Source of the DNA: Minwuia sp.
GTDB taxonomy: Bacteria; Pseudomonadota; Alphaproteobacteria; Minwuiales; Minwuiaceae
Assembly (NCBI GenBank): GCA_029213165.1
Contig: JARGNO010000012.1
Location: forward strand, 1-64,000
DNA: 64,000 nt
Direction: 5' to 3'
This document shows positions 60,173 to 64,000 of the stretch, in pieces. How positions within the stretch are numbered: the first letter of the stretch is position 1; the number at the start of each line of letters is the position of its first letter. The translations under genes and the position numbers were made by a program. The notes below the pieces were generated by a model, which saw nothing but the letters and a program-made list of their open reading frames with translations, was not told where the DNA came from and searched no databases.

Positions 60173-61210
60173 TCAGGCCCCTCCGCCTTCGTTGGAGATG
60201 GCGACCAGCTGTTCCAGCCGGGCGAGTGCCTTGCCATTGTCCAGCACCTCCGCCGCCATGGCCGCGCCTTCGCGCAGGGTCTCCGTCTTCTCGGCAACGA
60301 TCAGACCGGCAGCAGCGTTCAGCAGCACGATATCGCGGAACGCGTTCTTCTGCCCCTGCAGCACACCGCGCAGGGCAGCCGCGTTCCCGGCCGGTTCCCC
60401 GCCCTTCAGATCATCGGGCGAAGCCAGCGGCAGACCGGCGTCTTCCGGGGTTACGTCGAAGGTGCGGACCTGCCCGTTCACCAGTTCCGCCACATGGGTG
60501 ACGCCGGTGGTGGTCAGTTCGTCCATGCCGTCCGCGCCATGCATGACCCAGACACGCTCTGCGCCCAACTGGTTCTGCACATGGGCCAGCGGCTCGACCC
60601 ATTGTTTTGCGAACACGCCCATGATCTGCCGTTTCGCGCCCGCCGGATTGGACAGCGGTCCCAGCAGGTTGAAGATCGTGCGCGTCCCCAGTTCCACCCG
60701 CGTCGGGCCGACATGGCGCATGGCGCCGTGATGCCGCGGGGCCATCAGGAAGCCGATGCAGGCATCCCTGAGCGACTTCTCCACCAGCGGGAACGGGCAT
60801 TCGATGTTGACGCCCAGGGCGGTGAGAACATCCGCCGCGCCGGTCTTCGACGACAGGGCGCGATTGCCATGCTTGGCCACCGGGATATCGTGCGCGGCCA
60901 GCACGAAACTGACGGCGGTGGAGACGTTCCATGTGCCCTTGGCGTCACCACCGGTGCCGCAGGTGTCGATGGCGTTTGCCGGGGCGGTGATACCCTGTGC
61001 CTTGGCGCGCATGGCCATGGCACCGCCGGTCAGCTCATCCACGGTCTCGCCGCGCACCCTGAGTGCCATCAGGAAAGCACCCATCTGCGACGGGGTTGCG
61101 TCACCCGACATCATGATGTCGAAAGCGGTGCGGGCATCATCGACGGAAAGTTCCTGGCGCTCGGCAACGCGGCCGATCAGCCCCTTGAAGGTCTCGATCT
61201 CATTGGTCAT
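60173..61210 (-). CDS. trpD: Anthranilate phosphoribosyltransferase
   Basis: 345 residues. PRPP-binding DTCGTGGDAKGTWNVSTAVS, HGNRALSSKTGAADVLTALG, and GPLSNPAGAKRQIMGVF are the family landmarks. The ATG overlaps the trpG stop by one base (TGATG), so translation is coupled. Confidence 0.97.
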   Translation of the reverse strand: MTNEIETFKGLIGRVAERQELSVDDARTAFDIMMSGDATPSQMGAFLMALRVRGETVDELTGGAMAMRAKAQGITAPANAIDTCGTGGDAKGTWNVSTAVSFVLAAHDIPVAKHGNRALSSKTGAADVLTALGVNIECPFPLVEKSLRDACIGFLMAPRHHGAMRHVGPTRVELGTRTIFNLLGPLSNPAGAKRQIMGVFAKQWVEPLAHVQNQLGAERVWVMHGADGMDELTTTGVTHVAELVNGQVRTFDVTPEDAGLPLASPDDLKGGEPAGNAAALRGVLQGQKNAFRDIVLLNAAAGLIVAEKTETLREGAAMAAEVLDNGKALARLEQLVAISNEGGGA

Positions 61211-61794
61211 CAGGCTGCCCTTTTCAGTCCGGCAGAATTCAGGAAATTGCCGAGCAGGGCATGGCCATGCTCCGAGGCAATGCTCTCCGGGTGGAACTGG
61301 ACCCCGTGTACCGGGCGGTCCCGGTGCTGCAGGCCCATGATCACGCCATCGTCGGTGCGGGCGGTGACCTCCAGGACGTCCGGCACGCTGGCCGGTGCAA
61401 CGGTGAGCGAATGGTAGCGCGTGGCGGAGAAGCCGTCGGGCAGGCCCTCGAATACACCTGTGCCCGCGTGACGAACCCGAGATGTCTTGCCATGCATCAG
61501 TTCGTCGGCGCGAACGACCTCCGCCCCGAAAGCCTCCCCGATGGTCTGGTGGCCCAGGCAGACGCCGAAGATCGGCAGGTCTGCGGGCGCATTGCGCACC
61601 AGATCAAGGGAAATTCCGGCACTTTCCGGCCGACCCGGGCCGGGGGAAAGCACGACAGCCTCCGGCTTCAGGGCCAGGGCATCCGCGACGCTGATCATGT
61701 CGTTTCGCCAGACTGTGACGCTGGCACCCAGTTCGCCCAGATAGTGAACGAGGTTATAGGTGAAACTGTCATAGTTATCGATCAGCAGAATCAT
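61210..61794 (-). CDS. trpG: Anthranilate synthase component II (glutamine amidotransferase)
   Basis: 194 residues. Class I amidotransferase triad: cysteine in [20 protein letters not shown], histidine and glutamate in [17 protein letters not shown]-terminal [20 protein letters not shown]. Supplies ammonia to TrpE, whose gene is read on the same strand about 1 kb upstream with one opposed gene between them. First gene of the trpGDC-moaC-moeA run. Confidence 0.97.
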   Translation of the reverse strand: MILLIDNYDSFTYNLVHYLGELGASVTVWRNDMISVADALALKPEAVVLSPGPGRPESAGISLDLVRNAPADLPIFGVCLGHQTIGEAFGAEVVRADELMHGKTSRVRHAGTGVFEGLPDGFSATRYHSLTVAPASVPDVLEVTARTDDGVIMGLQHRDRPVHGVQFHPESIASEHGHALLGNFLNSAGLKRAA

Positions 61795-61892
61795 GGTGTC
61801 AGTCCCAGGCGAACAGCGCCGGAGGGCGCGCCGAATTCCGCCGCACCGTCAGGGCGGCGTCAAGAAAACAGTGCGAACGCGGGGCGTCAAGC

Positions 61893-62813
61893 ATGTCGCA
61901 GCATGAAGGCAGGGGTGGAAGGACGCTGCGGATGCGTCGGCTGGGGCTTGGCGTGCTGCTGCTGGCCCTTGCCGCGCTGGCGCTGACCCTGATCTGGCCG
62001 GATCGCGTTGTGGAGCCGACAGTGCTTCAGGCGGACCAGCGGCTGGGTGCCCGGTCGGGTGACACCGGTCCGGTGCCGGATGCCCTGGTGGCGATCTATC
62101 CGCGCCTGACAGCAACCGTCCCGATGCCCATGCCGGACAGCCGCGCCCGCGTCGCCATCGTGCTGGACGACATGGGGCCGGATCGTGCTGCCCTGACACG
62201 CGCCTCCGGCTTGCCGGCCGCGGTCAGTTTCGCCTTTCTGCCCTATGCCGCGAATGTGCGGGAACTGGCTGAGAATGAACGGCGTTCGGGCCGGACGGTG
62301 CTGCTGCATATGCCTATGGAACCGCTTGGCGCGGCGGATCCCGGCCCCGGCGCCCTGCTGATGGATCAGCCACCGGCGGAGCAGATTGCGAGGCTGGATG
62401 CGGCGCTGGCGAAGTTCGGCCGACTGGACGGCGTCAACAACCACATGGGCAGTCGGATCACGGCGGACAGGGGCGCGATGGACCGGGTCATGACGCGGCT
62501 GGCCGGGCAGGGTCTGTTCTTCCTCGATTCCCGGACCACGGCGGAGACGGTCGCCGCGCAGGCCGCAGAAGGTGCCGGGCTGCCGACCCTTTCGCGCGAT
62601 GTGTTCCTGGATCCCGACGGGACGGGAGCAATGGCGGAGGCGCAGTTGCAGCGTACGCTGACGATTGCATCGGCGACCGGGCAGGCCATCGCCATCGGCC
62701 ATCCGCATCACCTGACGCTGGACGCGCTGGAGCGATTTGTGGCCACGCTGGACCGGAGCCGGTTCCGGCTGGTCCGGCTCTCCGACCTGGTTCGGGTCAG
62801 CGCGGCGCGTTGA
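61893..62813 (+). CDS. Divergent polysaccharide deacetylase family protein (YibQ/DUF610 type)
   Basis: 306 residues with an N-terminal membrane anchor (LGLGVLLLALAALALTLIW) and a periplasmic NodB-like barrel: RVAIVLDDMGPDRAAL, VSFAFLPYAANVRELAE, TVLLHMPMEPLGAADPG, NNHMGSRITADRGAMD and LDSRTTAETVAA. Catalytic set differs from classic deacetylases, so the substrate is unclear; envelope maintenance is likely. Located between trpG (divergent) and trpE (convergent, overlapping by 17 bases). Confidence 0.88.
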   Translation: MSQHEGRGGRTLRMRRLGLGVLLLALAALALTLIWPDRVVEPTVLQADQRLGARSGDTGPVPDALVAIYPRLTATVPMPMPDSRARVAIVLDDMGPDRAALTRASGLPAAVSFAFLPYAANVRELAENERRSGRTVLLHMPMEPLGAADPGPGALLMDQPPAEQIARLDAALAKFGRLDGVNNHMGSRITADRGAMDRVMTRLAGQGLFFLDSRTTAETVAAQAAEGAGLPTLSRDVFLDPDGTGAMAEAQLQRTLTIASATGQAIAIGHPHHLTLDALERFVATLDRSRFRLVRLSDLVRVSAAR

Positions 62814-64000
62814 CACCGCCGCTCTGGGCGAAGCGCACGGCTTCCTCCGCCGCGCGCATCAGCGCCTTGGCCTTGTTCACGGTCTCCTGATACTCGGCTT
62901 CCGGATCGCTGTCGGCGACCACGCCACCGCCTGCCTGCACATGCATCACCCCGTCCTTGACGATGGCGGTCCGCAGGATGATGGCCGTGTCCATCGCACC
63001 GCTGGCGGAGAAATAGCCGATACCGCCCGCGTAGAGGTGGCGCTTGTCGCGCTCCAGTTCGTCGATGATCTCCATCGCGCGGATCTTCGGCGCACCGCTG
63101 ACCGTGCCAGCCGGGAAGCCGCCGATCAGGGCATCCAGCGCGTCATGCGCCGGGTCCATCTCGCCTTCCACATTGGAGACGATGTGCATGACCTGGCTGT
63201 AGCGCTCGATGGCGAATTCCTCGGTCACCCTGACGGTGCCGATCTTCGCGACACGTCCCACATCATTGCGGCCCAGGTCGAGCAGCATCAGATGTTCTGC
63301 CAGCTCCTTCGGGTCGGCCAGCAGTTCCTTCTCCAGCGCCAGATCCTCCGCCGGGGTGGCGCCGCGTGGACGGGTTCCGGCAAGCGGGCGGACGGTTACC
63401 TGGCCGTCGCGCACGCGCACCAGGATCTCCGGGCTGGAACCGACGACCGAGAAGCCGCCGAAATTGAGGTAGTACATGAAGGGTGAGGGATTGGTCCGGC
63501 GCAGGGCGCGATAGAGCGCGAACGGCGGCAGTTCGAAAGGTACCTCGAAGCGTTGCGAAGGCACCACCTGGAAGATATCACCGGCGCGGATGTACTCCTT
63601 CGCCTTCTCCACCATGGCGTAGTACTCGGGGCGCGTCATGTTGGACTTCGGCTCGGGCAGGCTCGCCAGATTGTCCACACCGCCGCGGCTGTAGGGCAGG
63701 GCACGTTCGAAATCCGCCACCGTGTCCGCCAGCCGTTCGCAGGCGCGGTTGTAGGCCTGGCGCGCGCCAACGCCGGGCTGTGGCCAGACCGGGGTCACGA
63801 TGCTGACCATGTCGCGCACGGAATCGAAGATGGCAATGACGGTCGGGCGCACATACAGCGCGTCCGGCACGCCCAGCACATCCCTGTTGGCGGCGGGCAG
63901 CCGCTCCATCAGTTTCACGGTGTCATAGGCCATGTAACCGAACAGCCCGGCCGACATCGGCGGCAACTGGTGCGGCATGTCGATATGCATTTCCGCCACC
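62797..64000 (-). CDS. trpE: Anthranilate synthase component I (partial, 5' end outside window)
   Basis: About 400 C-terminal residues; roughly 100 N-terminal ones are missing. Chorismate-binding core: FGYMAYDTVKLMERLP near the visible start, DIFQVVPSQRFEVPFELPP, FGGFSVVGSSPEILVRVRDG, RPLAGTRPRGATPAEDLALE, LMLLDLGRNDVGRVAKIGTV and YAGGIGYFSASGAMDTAIIL. Works with TrpG. Its 3' end overlaps the opposed deacetylase gene by 17 bases. Any trp leader or attenuator would lie beyond the window edge. Confidence 0.96.
   Translation of the reverse strand, partial: VAEMHIDMPHQLPPMSAGLFGYMAYDTVKLMERLPAANRDVLGVPDALYVRPTVIAIFDSVRDMVSIVTPVWPQPGVGARQAYNRACERLADTVADFERALPYSRGGVDNLASLPEPKSNMTRPEYYAMVEKAKEYIRAGDIFQVVPSQRFEVPFELPPFALYRALRRTNPSPFMYYLNFGGFSVVGSSPEILVRVRDGQVTVRPLAGTRPRGATPAEDLALEKELLADPKELAEHLMLLDLGRNDVGRVAKIGTVRVTEEFAIERYSQVMHIVSNVEGEMDPAHDALDALIGGFPAGTVSGAPKIRAMEIIDELERDKRHLYAGGIGYFSASGAMDTAIILRTAIVKDGVMHVQAGGGVVADSDPEAEYQETVNKAKALMRAAEEAVRFAQSGGVNAPR

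Overview
The window looks like chromosome of a high-GC alphaproteobacterium, most probably a Rhodospirillales-type (Azospirillum/Thalassobaculum-like) marine or soil organism. This placement is inferred from gene content: a sufRBCDSE operon with an Rrf2 regulator in front, a GTTC-N7-GTTC SOS box before lexA (the alphaproteobacterial form), a class II DAHP synthase, an ATP-independent gltA/gltX neighbourhood and the order trpE..trpGDC-moaC-moeA-lexA-comEC-gltX-gltA. No plasmid, phage, transposon or CRISPR sequence was seen; nearly all DNA is packed core metabolism with several accessory islands.

Layout. 1-6480: Fe-S assembly operon read leftward, Rrf2 regulator-sufB-C-D-S-E-T-A (sufA cut by the window edge), with a palindromic operator over its promoter. 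6.5-15.4 kb: cupin protein, glnD, an LLM-type flavin oxidoreductase, a DUF1223 secreted protein, acnA and wrbA. 15.6-19.1 kb: metal island znuC-znuB-DUF1007-RcnA/NreB-like Ni/Co transporter, two of the proteins carrying long His-rich tracts and no znuA present. 19.1-27.7 kb: DUF169, argC, AEC transporter, methyltransferase, MBL hydrolase, crotonase, ProXp-ala type deacylase, CnoX-like thioredoxin, Lon-N protein, Trm112, DUF971. 27.7-29.4 kb: a cobalt-type nitrile hydratase operon (alpha, beta, accessory) read leftward. 29.5-35.2 kb: M20 peptidase, truA, then a four-gene leftward operon (DsbA-type isomerase, catalytically dead HtrA-like PDZ protein, SCP2-like protein, alpha/beta hydrolase). 35.4 kb: tRNA-Leu(GAG), then a membrane class III cyclase. 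37-39.2 kb: shikimate dehydrogenase family gene with protocatechuate 3,4-dioxygenase pcaHG.

39.4-45.5 kb is the most interesting part: a complete RNA-repair island. A sigma-54 type promoter drives rsr (Ro60), two tandem Y-RNA-like non-coding RNAs, rtcB (RNA ligase) and rtcA (RNA 3'-phosphate cyclase); the activator rtcR is divergent across a strongly AT-rich control region. The first RNA contains a permuted tRNA mimic (anticodon-like arm, T-arm, GTGA-capped acceptor stem, D-arm), the second keeps only the Ro-binding style terminal stem and a GGTTCGAA element. 

45.5-64 kb: Crp-family regulator, TVP38 membrane protein, HSL-family esterase, class II DAHP synthase overlapping a nicotinate phosphoribosyltransferase, GNAT, gltA with a tiny membrane protein behind it, gltX, comEC, lexA with its SOS box, moeA, moaC, trpC, trpD, trpG, a divergent polysaccharide deacetylase-family gene read against the trp genes, and the 3' part of trpE, which runs off the right edge. 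Start codons were adjusted by hand wherever a Shine-Dalgarno sequence or gene overlap favoured an internal start; several genes appear to use GTG or TTG.
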